Notes: generated by a model from the sequence alone, not told the origin. 9,902 nucleotides of DNA from Hungatella sp. UBA3402 (GCA_002358555.1 DEPC01000055.1:1-9902); one strand, 5' to 3'; shown: positions 1 to 6,572, counted from the first letter of the stretch. Numbers and translations: made by a program.

Positions 1-103
1 GAAAGCCAGCGCCTTGAGACGCTGGCCTAGCAACAAAGGGTTATACCCGTTCCACAAGCCACCCGTTTTACTTCTTTTACTTTTGGCGGAAGGATTTTAA
101 AGT
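1..103. other. GC-richer edge segment with hairpins, possibly the end of an adjacent element
   Basis: This segment looks different in composition from the AT-rich DNA that follows. It holds a perfect 7-bp hairpin (GCCAGCG at 5-11, CGCTGGC at 20-26, 8-nt loop), a small hairpin GGGT-TAT-ACCC at 38-48, and a tandem repeat TTTTACTT (66-73 and 75-82). On the minus strand the 5-26 hairpin is followed by CTTTC at the window edge, so it could be a terminator for a leftward transcript outside the window. Minus-strand frames are open through most of the segment, but I recognise no protein. Its 3' end supplies the ribosome binding site of the next gene. The end of a mobile element is an inference only. 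Confidence 0.35.
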
Positions 104-823
104 ATGAATAGTAAAGAGAAAAAACAGGTAGTAACACAAAAAGATATTTTTAAACTTTTGGATTCTTGTTATGAAAAATGCTTATATGGTATACCAAAAG
201 TTAGCCCAAGTGTTAAGGATATGGCCAATGATTATTTAAAGAAACATAAAACAACAGAAGAGGCATGTAAGGCAATGCTGCGCAATCAAATTGCTAAATG
301 TACAACATCTGGAATTCTGACTGGTTTCGGAGGATTTATCACTATGCCTGTTGCTATTCCAGCAAATCTTGGAAGTGTAATTTATGTGCAGATGCGTATG
401 ATTGCCTGTGTTGCATATATGGCAGATTATGAATTGGAGAGCGATCAGACACAAACTTTTGTTTATGCCTGTTTAGCTGGTGTTACAGTTAATGGTTTGG
501 TAAAACAGGCTAGCATAAAGTTTGGTGTTAAATTTGCAAATGGGCTTATAAAAAAGATTCCAGCAAAAGTATTAACTAAAATAAATCAAAAAATAGAATT
601 TCGCTTTATTACCAAATTTGGAACAAAGGGAATTGTCAATTTAGGAAAACTTCTTCCAGGTGTAGGGGCTGTAATTGGCGGTGGATTAGATTTGGTAGAA
701 ACTAAACTTATTGCCGATCGTGCTTATAAATGGTTTTTAAAAGGCGATTTTTCTGTAAAGAATGACAAGGAAGAAGATATCATAGAAATTGATGATATTG
801 ATTTTGAAGAGGAAGATTTTTAA
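104..823 (+). CDS. EcsC family protein
   Basis: The 239-residue product matches the EcsC family, named after the third gene of the Bacillus subtilis ecs operon; the biochemical role of the family is not established. The family core is visible: a glycine-rich hydrophobic stretch at residues 70-104 (GFGGFITMPVAIPANLG followed by YVQMRMIACVAYMA), and a second one at 175-210 (LLPGVGAVIGGGLD, then the ADRAYKWF signature). These two hydrophobic segments suggest membrane association. The C-terminus (221-239) is a strongly acidic tail. The start is supported by GGAAGGA at 88-94, nine bases before the ATG. There are no ABC-transporter neighbours here, so the gene is an orphan copy. A candidate terminator lies about 100 bases downstream. 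Confidence 0.85.
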   Translation: MNSKEKKQVVTQKDIFKLLDSCYEKCLYGIPKVSPSVKDMANDYLKKHKTTEEACKAMLRNQIAKCTTSGILTGFGGFITMPVAIPANLGSVIYVQMRMIACVAYMADYELESDQTQTFVYACLAGVTVNGLVKQASIKFGVKFANGLIKKIPAKVLTKINQKIEFRFITKFGTKGIVNLGKLLPGVGAVIGGGLDLVETKLIADRAYKWFLKGDFSVKNDKEEDIIEIDDIDFEEEDF

Positions 824-924
824 TCAATGATGTAATTACATAGATTACAATATATCTTTTATTGTTAGCTTAAAGATGATTTAAGCCTTATATATAAGAG
901 AAAATAGATAAAGGAAATATAGTT

Positions 925-964
925 ATATGGCAATTTGCTGTAATAAGCGGATTGTCATATTTTT
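925..964 (+). terminator. Probable rho-independent terminator after the EcsC gene
   Basis: Bases 925-939 pair with 946-960 to give a 15-bp stem with three G-U pairs and a 6-nt loop (GTAATA). The stem is followed by five T (960-964). It is AT-rich and therefore not very stable, but the position about 100 bases after the EcsC stop codon fits a transcript end. Confidence 0.5.
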
Positions 965-1105
965 ATGGAAAAATAAAAATTTATGTGTTAATATATAAGA
1001 ACAAAAATAAAAACATAAGGGAAGATTATGAGTCGAAAATAACGACAATTGGAATTAAAACAAGAAAAAAGGGAAAGAGAAGCATAGGAGGAGGCAATTT
1101 TTGTG

Positions 1106-1183
1106 ATGAATCCTACTGCTCAATTTGGTATAATCGTACCCACATTCTCGCCTTTTGGCAAAGGAGGTGCAAATCATTATTGA
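1106..1183 (+). CDS. Possible 25-residue peptide with strong ribosome binding site
   Basis: An ATG frame encodes 25 residues: MNPTAQFGIIVPTFS followed by PFGKGGANHY. An immediately preceding GTG (1103) could add one residue. A near-perfect Shine-Dalgarno AGGAGGAGG (1086-1094) lies 8 bases before the GTG and 11 before the ATG, which is the main evidence. The peptide has no signal sequence, no cysteines and no modification enzyme nearby, and I do not recognise it. The same frame continues upstream to an ATG at 1028, itself preceded by AAGGGAAG, but is interrupted by TAA at 1040 and TAG at 1085. The alternative is therefore a decayed gene of about 50 codons. Chance is also possible at this length. 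Confidence 0.3.
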   Translation: MNPTAQFGIIVPTFSPFGKGGANHY

Positions 1184-1211
1184 TAGATTGATGGCATATT
1201 TTGGGACATAT

Positions 1212-1231
1212 TGGTAACTTACCAGTATAAA
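1212..1231 (+). promoter_or_regulatory. Perfect 13-bp palindrome adjoining a TATAAA box, candidate operator
   Basis: TGGTAACTTACCA (1212-1224) is a perfect dyad around a central C, and TATAAA follows at 1226-1231. A TTGGGA at 1201 lies 19 bases before the TATAAA, so the palindrome would sit inside the promoter spacer, where a repressor could act. TGGT-N5-ACCA resembles half-sites used by GntR-family repressors, but no such regulator is encoded in the window. The nearest downstream gene is the P-loop kinase. Confidence 0.35.
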
Positions 1232-1287
1232 ATAAAATTAGGAAAACGGGCTTATTTATAAAGGAGCTGTGATAAAATAGAATGATG

Positions 1288-1316
1288 TTGCAATGTATGA
1301 ATGGGATATCTATATC
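1288..1316 (+). promoter_or_regulatory. Candidate sigma-A promoter of the P-loop kinase gene
   Basis: TTGCAA (1288-1293) and TATATC (1311-1316) are separated by 17 bases, with four of six matches in each box. Transcription would start near 1323, about 45 bases before the chosen ATG. The match is moderate and the region is AT-rich, so chance is possible. Confidence 0.35.
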
Positions 1317-1367
1317 ATAGATTGTAGAATTTGTCTATTTATAATATCTCCTAGAAAGGATAACGAT

Positions 1368-2189
1368 ATGGATAAATTAAAAAACAAGCGAGATAATTAT
1401 TTTGTTGAGGGATTACAAGGTGCGGGAAAGACAACTTTTTTATGGCATCTCTCTGATATTTTGAGTAATTATAGGTTCTTTTATGAAGAAGATTTTTCTC
1501 CTGTTGACTTGATGTGGTGTGCCTATGTTACAAAACAACAGTATCACAGCTTATTGATAAATTATCCATCACTCAATAAAAAAATAAAAGAAAATACGGT
1601 TATGGAAGGAAAGTACAGAATTATCTGCTACACAAAAATCTTGACAGACATTCCAGATTTTCATAGAAATATGGAAAAGTTTGAGATATATAATGGAAAT
1701 CGTGATAGAGAGTCTTTTGAAAATATAGTTTTTGAGCGCTTCCAAAGATGGAATGGACAAGGACAGGTTTTTGAATGTGCTATTTTCCAAAATATAATTG
1801 AAAATCAGATGTTAAATTTTATGATGACTGATGATGAAATTATTGATTTTTATAAAAAATTGAAGAAGATTCTTGATGATAAGCCATACAAAATTATCTA
1901 TTTAGATATCGAGGATATTGCAGATGGAATTGATATTATCAGAAAAGAACGAACTGATAATATGGGAAATGAACTATGGTTCAATTTAATGGTTAAATAT
2001 ATGGAGGAATCGTCCTATGGAAAAGAGTATGCTTTGAAAGGGTTGGAGGGGCTGCTTACTCATTTGGAGAAAAGAAAAGCTTTAGAACATCAGATTATTG
2101 ACAAGGTTTTTAAAGAAAATACCATTATTCTAAAGGCCAAAGACTATACTCATGAGGGTATTGCAGAGCTATTCCAGAAAGGACTATAA
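1368..2189 (+). CDS. P-loop NTPase, nucleoside/nucleotide kinase-like, substrate unknown
   Basis: The 273-residue soluble protein has a Walker A motif right at its N-terminus (GLQGAGKTT, residues 15-23), as in small-molecule kinases of the thymidylate and deoxynucleoside kinase group. A conserved-looking DFSPVDLMWCAYVTKQQY segment (42-59) follows. Residues 134-153 contain an aromatic-rich FECAIFQNIIENQ helix typical of the substrate pocket region in such kinases. KIIYLDIEDI (175-184) is the candidate Walker B strand, and a basic RKER (192-195) could act as a lid. The substrate cannot be inferred. The frame is open 75 bases upstream, but the ATG at 1368 is chosen because AAAGGA (1355-1360) lies 7 bases before it and the P-loop then sits at the usual position. 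It has no close operon partner. Confidence 0.75.
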   Translation: MDKLKNKRDNYFVEGLQGAGKTTFLWHLSDILSNYRFFYEEDFSPVDLMWCAYVTKQQYHSLLINYPSLNKKIKENTVMEGKYRIICYTKILTDIPDFHRNMEKFEIYNGNRDRESFENIVFERFQRWNGQGQVFECAIFQNIIENQMLNFMMTDDEIIDFYKKLKKILDDKPYKIIYLDIEDIADGIDIIRKERTDNMGNELWFNLMVKYMEESSYGKEYALKGLEGLLTHLEKRKALEHQIIDKVFKENTIILKAKDYTHEGIAELFQKGL

Positions 2190-2344
2190 TTATCTTTTTT
2201 CTATCTTTATTATACTACGAAAATGCTTGAAAAACAAGACTTGTAACAGATTCTGCACAATGCTATAATCATCTTCCAAATACAGGGTACGCTTATCAAT
2301 TTCTTTTCATCAATATCTGTAATTAAATTTTTGAGAGTACTCAT
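2190..2344 (-). pseudogene. Possible broken short reading frame on the minus strand
   Basis: Read on the minus strand from an ATG at 2344-2342, the frame gives MSTLKNLITDIDEK. After a one-base shift at the TTTT run (2304-2307 on the + strand) it continues with EIDKRTLYLEDDYSIVQNLL and ends at a stop at 2192-2190, directly against the kinase stop codon. Restoring one base would give a 51-residue protein. The composition looks protein-like. However, there is no ribosome binding site, and the + strand promoter at 2241-2269 occupies the same DNA. It is either a remnant of a lost gene or coincidence. Confidence 0.2.
2241..2269 (+). promoter_or_regulatory. Sigma-A promoter with extended -10, for the DUF6323-DUF6179 pair
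   Basis: TTGTAA (2241-2246) and a perfect TATAAT (2264-2269) are separated by exactly 17 bases, and TGC directly precedes the TATAAT, giving an extended -10. Transcription would start near 2276, leaving a leader of about 90 bases. A short inverted repeat, CTTG-AAAAA-CAAG (2226-2238), sits just upstream of the -35 box. Confidence 0.7.
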
Positions 2345-2365
2345 ATAAAACAGGAGGAAGGTTCT

Positions 2366-2899
2366 TTGGCTAAGGATTGGATGATTTTATTGCAACAGCA
2401 GAATCAATTAAGTAAAATGATTGAGGCAAATCAGACTACCAAACAATATGGGCTTATGTTAAGTGAGCAGGATGCAAAATTGATTTTAAAAAGTCAAAGG
2501 TATGCACTGAAACAGGAAGAAAGAATAGAATTTGGAGAAGGAGTGATTCCAAAAATTATTTATGAATTCTGTGATTCTGATTTTATTGACCAGAATAACT
2601 ATGTGGATACCATTATTCGCCTACAGGAAATTTTCTATCTGTATAAAAATGAAATGCATGATGAAATTACAGATGATGAGTTGCTGCATTTTATGAAGGA
2701 GCAGTTTGAAAGTATTTGTTTTGGCGATTTAGATTATCTGGAAGGAACCTGTCTTCCCATTTTTTCTCAGGCAATTCGGGCTGGATACAGAGATTATATC
2801 ACTTCAGAAGGGTATGGGGAATATGAAGGGTTTGATGAGGTACAGAGATGGGATTATGAACTGTATCTTGAAAGCTTAAAAGAACTTTTCTGGAGGTAG
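2366..2899 (+). CDS. DUF6323 family protein
   Basis: This 177-residue protein resembles the uncharacterised DUF6323 family by memory of its core: LSEQDAKLIL (33-42), RIEFGEGVIPKIIYEFCDS (54-72) and an acidic, aromatic C-terminal half. No signal peptide, membrane segment or catalytic motif is visible; it is predicted to be a small soluble cytoplasmic protein, acidic overall. Translation begins at TTG with a strong AGGAGGAAGG (2352-2361) just upstream; no ATG in a better position exists. Its last codons contain the GGAGG that serves the next gene, which starts 7 bases after this stop. The two are therefore co-transcribed and probably translationally coupled. The function is unknown, and the constant pairing suggests a joint role. 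Confidence 0.75.
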   Translation: MAKDWMILLQQQNQLSKMIEANQTTKQYGLMLSEQDAKLILKSQRYALKQEERIEFGEGVIPKIIYEFCDSDFIDQNNYVDTIIRLQEIFYLYKNEMHDEITDDELLHFMKEQFESICFGDLDYLEGTCLPIFSQAIRAGYRDYITSEGYGEYEGFDEVQRWDYELYLESLKELFWR

Positions 2900-2906
2900 C
2901 TGCTAT

Positions 2907-3743
2907 ATGGATTACAAAATAGAAGAATTGGTCCCAATTGTTGGGAGATTAGCAGAAAAATATACTGGCTTTGAGAGCACATCTGTCACTTACGAAAAGG
3001 CAGAACAACTTATGGAGGCAGTTCTGTATTGTATTCATGAAACAGAGTTATATGCAAACAATCAAATTGTTTTAGGAAAAGGGATACCATCCGCACAACA
3101 TACATATGAAATTGGGGCTACTTATGTTAAACAAAAGGTAAAAACTGCATTAGATTTATATAATAGTATTTTATCGGATTTTGCCTATTATGAAAATGTT
3201 TGTCTATATAAGACTTTTGTAAAGGATATTCCCCAATTTTTTCAGTGCTATGATATAAGATTTGAACCACAAAATACAATAATAACTTTAGATTATCCAA
3301 TTCTAAAAGATATTTCCCAATATACAGGAATTGATAAGATTTATGAATTTATCCGATGCATTCAATTAGAACAGAGATTTTTAAAACAGTTTCCAAAAGA
3401 CTATATAAAAAATAGCTTGATTCAATATCATAAGTCCTATAAATATATGATAGAAAATATCTGTGAAATTATTTTTATAACCCTTATAGGACATATCCTA
3501 TCTCAAAAATCTTTATGGGAACAAGGGTTTGATGAGGTTGATTATCTAAAAATACAAGAAATTTTTAAAGATCAAGAACTATTAGATATAAAGAAAATGC
3601 TAGAGCAGGCAACCATTACATTTGTACAGCAATACTGGGAAGACTGTAAGGATTTGTCACAATATCTAACAGCCTCTCTTGATGGAATTATTACCCGTCT
3701 GAAAAATGCAGCAGAGCATGGAACACTTTCCAGAATGTTTTAA
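2907..3743 (+). CDS. DUF6179 domain protein, partner of DUF6323
   Basis: The 278-residue product resembles the uncharacterised DUF6179 family, which I recall as the usual neighbour of DUF6323. Recognisable stretches are ELVPIVGRLAEKYTGFES (7-24), the FEPQNTIITLDYPILKDIS segment (119-137) and YEFIRCIQLEQRFLKQFP (146-163). It is predicted to be mostly helical and cytoplasmic. One rather hydrophobic helix (IIFITLIGHIL, 188-198) is too short and too close to charged residues to call a membrane anchor. No nucleotide-binding or hydrolase motif is visible. The ATG follows the DUF6323 stop by 7 bases, with GGAGG inside the end of that gene. The C-terminus LKNAAEHGTLSRMF looks natural rather than truncated. 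Confidence 0.75.
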   Translation: MDYKIEELVPIVGRLAEKYTGFESTSVTYEKAEQLMEAVLYCIHETELYANNQIVLGKGIPSAQHTYEIGATYVKQKVKTALDLYNSILSDFAYYENVCLYKTFVKDIPQFFQCYDIRFEPQNTIITLDYPILKDISQYTGIDKIYEFIRCIQLEQRFLKQFPKDYIKNSLIQYHKSYKYMIENICEIIFITLIGHILSQKSLWEQGFDEVDYLKIQEIFKDQELLDIKKMLEQATITFVQQYWEDCKDLSQYLTASLDGIITRLKNAAEHGTLSRMF

Positions 3744-3764
3744 TATGGATTTAAAAGTTGGAGT

Positions 3765-3830
3765 TCTGTTATAAGAACAAAAAATTTACCTAAAAATTAT
3801 GCTAATCACTAATAAATTTGTTCTAACAGA
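3765..3830. repeat. Long bulged inverted repeat after DUF6179
   Basis: TCTGTTA-taa-GAACAA (3765-3780) pairs with TTGTTCTAACAGA (3818-3830): 13 base pairs with a single 3-base bulge and a 37-base AT-rich loop. A shorter alternative hairpin, GTTCT/AGAAC (3763-3767 and 3774-3778), uses the same left arm. No T-run follows on the + strand, so it is not a typical terminator. It could be an RNA structure at the 3' end of the upstream operon or a paired protein-binding site. Confidence 0.45.
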
Positions 3831-3844
3831 TACAAACCCTCCTA

Positions 3845-3889
3845 TGCCATAATGAAGAATAACTGAACACGATTTGCGTGAAGTTATTC
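3845..3889 (+). promoter_or_regulatory. Candidate extended -10 promoter and dyad operator for the GH3 gene
   Basis: TGC-CATAAT (3845-3853) resembles an extended -10 box without a good -35. Just downstream is a nested dyad: GAATAACT (3857-3864) with AGTTATTC (3882-3889), and inside it CACG (3868-3871) with CGTG (3877-3880). If the promoter is right, the dyad covers the transcription start, the classic place for a repressor such as a LacI-type sugar regulator. No regulator is encoded nearby. As RNA it would form a 12-bp interrupted hairpin that lacks a T-run. Confidence 0.4.
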
Positions 3890-3933
3890 GCTATCCAAAA
3901 AAGAACTTATTACTTGGAAAGGAGTTATGAAAA

Positions 3934-6168
3934 ATGCCAAAGAAAGCATCCGACCTTGTTAGGTTTTATCAGAATCAGGCAGGTCCTACAGTGAGCACAG
4001 TCAATCGGAGAATACTGGAAGAAGATGGTCTTACATTCAAAGATATTGATGGAAGTGGAAAAATTTCAAAAGTCAATGACTGGCGTTTGCCCGCCAAGGA
4101 ACGTGCAAAAGCTTATGTAAAAATATTGAGTATTCAAGAAAAGATTGCGCAGCTTTTTATTTCGGACTGGCGTATGGGCAAATATCCGTTAGGAGATGGA
4201 CAATCTGTTGTCCTAGATGAATCAGGAACTTTAGATGAAGGAGAATTCCGAGGAAAAACCATTTTTGGAGAGCAGCATCTTCCAGGAACTTCTACTCTGA
4301 TTAAAGAATGGTTTTCCCGTCATCTCATACTGCGAGCTAATGCTGAAACTACAGATTTAGTTGATTATTTGAATCAGCTTCATGCAGTGGCAGAAGAATG
4401 TGAACATTTTGTTCCTGTCAATGTTGCATCGAACTCTCGCAATGAACATGGAGAGGCTGTTTTTGGCATGAATGATGCAGCAGGTGTTTTTCCGGCATGG
4501 CCTGGAACTTTAGGGATTGCTGCTGCAATAAAGGGAGATAGTCTGGAAATTGCGGACCAGCTTGCTCAGTGTGTCCATGATTGTTGGAATGAGTCTGGTC
4601 TTCGCAAGGGATATATGTATATGGCAGATACCATGACAGACCCTCGCTGGCAACGTACATTTGGAACCTTTGGAGAGGATACTGAACTAATTTGTAAGAT
4701 TTTTGAGCATATCATGCCCATTATTCAAGGCAGTAAAGAGGGAGTTACAGAGGATGGCGTGGCTATGACTGTAAAACATTTTCCTGGAGGCGGAGCCCGT
4801 GAAAATGGGTTTGACCCTCATTATGAAATGGGGCAATGGAATGTCTATCAGACAGAGGGAAGTTTGAAACAATATCATCTTCCGCCATTTGAGACAGCCA
4901 TAGAAAATCATGCAGCTTCTATCATGCCTTATTATGCAAAGCCCGCAAAAGATAAAAGTCAAACTCAAAAAGGCTTGGACGGAAAAGATTTAGAGCTTCA
5001 GCCCTATGGATTTGCATTTAATAAACCATTGATTGATGACTTACTGAGAAAGCAGATGGGATTTAAAGGTTATATCAATTCTGACACAGGAATTATTCAC
5101 AATATGTGTTGGGGCGTGGAAATGTTAGATAAACCAGAAAGAATTGGATATGCAGTGAATCATGCAGGGGTAGACCTTATCAGTGGTCTGTTTGACAATG
5201 ATTATGGGATGGAAGCATATAATAGAGGAAAGAATGATTATTATGACATTCATTCTATTCCAGAGGGATTTGCAAAGGAAGATTTGATTCTTACAGAGGA
5301 AGCGATTGACCGCGCAGTTACTCATACTTTAACAGAGATGTTCCAGCTTGGCATGTTTGAAAATCCCTACCGCAGTCCCCAAAAAGCAGCTAAAGTTGTA
5401 GCTGACAAAAGGTATTGGGAGCAGGCTATGGATGCACACAGAAAGAGTGTTACTTTGCTGAAAAATGATGGAGTGCTGCCCCTTACACCAGAGAAGCTCA
5501 ATGGGAAGAAAATTTATGGAGAGGCATTCTGCAAAGATAGCGAAAAAGCTAAAGTTGCAACAAAGAAATTAAAGGAACTCTTATATGGATTGGTATTGAC
5601 AGAAGACCCAAAAGAAGCAGATTATGCTATCTTAATGATTTCTCCGTCTTCTGGTGAATATTTTAATGCCACACCTGGATTTTTGGAACTGGATATCTGT
5701 GAAGGAAAAGAAGTTTGCAATGTAGATAAATCAGGCTGTCCCACAAAAGAGACACATTTAGAGACGACTTTGACTGGTATTGGACGAATCAGAGAGATTG
5801 CCAATATCATACATAGCAATGGAGGGAAAGTGATTGCCAATATCAATGTGACATTGGCATGGCAGTTAGGAAATATAGAACCTTGTTTCGATGGGCTGAC
5901 TGTTGGATTTGATACCTATCCTACTGCAGTACTCGATGTACTTTTGGGACGTTTTTTACCAGTAGGAAAGCTGCCAATCACACTTCCAAGGGGAGATGAA
6001 GTGTTAGCAGTAAATGAACATGGAATCTGCATAAGTCCAAATGATGTTCCTGGATTTGCAAAGGACCAATATATGCCAGACTCTTTGAAAGATGAAAATG
6101 GAAAAGCCTATGCTTATCGCGATAAAGCAGGCAATTATTATGAGCTGAATTTTGGGTTGAGATATTAA
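3934..6168 (+). CDS. Glycoside hydrolase family 3 protein, beta-glucosidase-like
   Basis: The 744-residue protein hydrolyses, by family membership, the terminal sugar of a beta-linked glycoside. The (beta/alpha)8 domain spans roughly residues 90-430 and includes VKHFPGGGARENGFDPH (280-296), the KH motif of GH3. The expected nucleophile is Asp384 in GYINSDTGII; many GH3 enzymes have SDW there. The second alpha/beta domain starts near RKSVTLLKNDGVLPL (503-517) and runs almost to the end. No fibronectin-type C-terminal domain is present. There is no signal peptide, so it probably acts in the cytoplasm on imported glycosides. An EF-hand-like loop, DIDGSGKISKVNDW (37-50), precedes the barrel. GGAG (3921-3924) is 9 bases before the ATG. 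No transporter or regulator adjoins it; the exact substrate is unknown. Confidence 0.9.
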   Translation: MPKKASDLVRFYQNQAGPTVSTVNRRILEEDGLTFKDIDGSGKISKVNDWRLPAKERAKAYVKILSIQEKIAQLFISDWRMGKYPLGDGQSVVLDESGTLDEGEFRGKTIFGEQHLPGTSTLIKEWFSRHLILRANAETTDLVDYLNQLHAVAEECEHFVPVNVASNSRNEHGEAVFGMNDAAGVFPAWPGTLGIAAAIKGDSLEIADQLAQCVHDCWNESGLRKGYMYMADTMTDPRWQRTFGTFGEDTELICKIFEHIMPIIQGSKEGVTEDGVAMTVKHFPGGGARENGFDPHYEMGQWNVYQTEGSLKQYHLPPFETAIENHAASIMPYYAKPAKDKSQTQKGLDGKDLELQPYGFAFNKPLIDDLLRKQMGFKGYINSDTGIIHNMCWGVEMLDKPERIGYAVNHAGVDLISGLFDNDYGMEAYNRGKNDYYDIHSIPEGFAKEDLILTEEAIDRAVTHTLTEMFQLGMFENPYRSPQKAAKVVADKRYWEQAMDAHRKSVTLLKNDGVLPLTPEKLNGKKIYGEAFCKDSEKAKVATKKLKELLYGLVLTEDPKEADYAILMISPSSGEYFNATPGFLELDICEGKEVCNVDKSGCPTKETHLETTLTGIGRIREIANIIHSNGGKVIANINVTLAWQLGNIEPCFDGLTVGFDTYPTAVLDVLLGRFLPVGKLPITLPRGDEVLAVNEHGICISPNDVPGFAKDQYMPDSLKDENGKAYAYRDKAGNYYELNFGLRY

Positions 6169-6232
6169 GCATATTAGATTTATTTAAGTTTTTAAAGATT
6201 CTTCCCAGATGATTAAGGAATGGAATAGAGAA

Positions 6233-6278
6233 AGTAGGGGGTATGAAAAAATGACTTTTTCATAGTCCTTACTTTTTT
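6233..6278. terminator. Strong, probably bidirectional rho-independent terminator
   Basis: Bases 6233-6250 pair with 6256-6273: an 18-position stem with one G-G mismatch and two G-U pairs, a 5-base loop (ATGAC), and six T at 6273-6278. The A-run of the left arm also gives T residues on the minus strand. It ends the GH3 transcript about 65 bases after the stop codon. Confidence 0.85.
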
Positions 6279-6495
6279 AATGTGGAACTTACACTTTAAA
6301 AATAACTATTCTTACTCTCAAATTCAAAGTGCAATGTTGCCAGGTTTAAGTTGATTCGTTGTAGTAGTTAAATTTATGAGTAACTGACAGTTGTGATTGT
6401 ATTTTTTATGTGAACTACCGGATTTATGCGGGGTTTAAGAGCACTGTCAAGAGCGCTAATTTAAAAAATGGGGAAATTCAAAAGCTGTAAAATCA

Positions 6496-6524
6496 TTGAT
6501 TTAGCAGACGCAGTCTGTTATAAT
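6496..6524 (+). promoter_or_regulatory. Sigma-A promoter of the VanZ-truA cluster
   Basis: TTGATT (6496-6501) and a perfect TATAAT (6519-6524) are separated by 17 bases. Transcription would start near 6531, about 40 bases before the first ATG of the VanZ-like gene. It follows a strong terminator, so it marks the beginning of a new transcription unit. Confidence 0.8.
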
Positions 6525-6572
6525 ATGATACCAAGGTCAAAAGGCCATAAATAGAAAGTGTAAAAACAAGTT

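Larger units (their letters stand above)
824..1367. other. Long gene-poor intergenic region
   Basis: These 544 bases carry no convincing full-length gene. They hold a weak hairpin (GCTTAAA/TTTAAGC, 868-886), a 12-bp AT palindrome CTTATATATAAG (887-898), the terminator-like stem at 925-964, the short-peptide frame at 1028-1183, a 13-bp palindrome beside TATAAA at 1212-1231, and a candidate promoter at 1288-1316. The frame open from 952 to 1191 begins with TTG inside the terminator stem, lacks a ribosome binding site and resembles no known protein, so I do not call it. Confidence 0.6.
6169..6572. other. Intergenic region between GH3 and VanZ-like genes
   Basis: The 404 bases contain the terminator at 6233-6278 and the promoter at 6496-6524. 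Between them (6279-6495) I find no credible gene on either strand. Small features are a 6-bp inverted repeat, CACTTT/AAAGTG (6292-6297 and 6326-6331), an imperfect direct repeat GAGCACT/GAGCGCT near 6440-6455, and a TTGACA on the minus strand in that same area without a good partner. A relic of an inserted element is possible but not shown. Confidence 0.55.

Noticed and set aside
927..998. 23-codon ATG frame beginning MAICCNKR
   Set aside because: It overlaps the whole terminator stem and has only a distant, weak ribosome binding site.
952..1191. 79-codon frame on the + strand starting with TTG
   Set aside because: The start lies inside a terminator-like stem, has no ribosome binding site, and the translation is low-complexity basic sequence without resemblance to a protein family.
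3865..3880. Possible CcpA (cre) site, TGAACACGATTTGCG, upstream of the GH3 gene
   Set aside because: It misses at least three constrained positions of the cre consensus; the dyad structure is a better description of this DNA.
6440..6455. TTGACA on the minus strand, a possible leftward promoter
   Set aside because: No acceptable -10 box at 16-18 bases and no minus-strand gene downstream of it.
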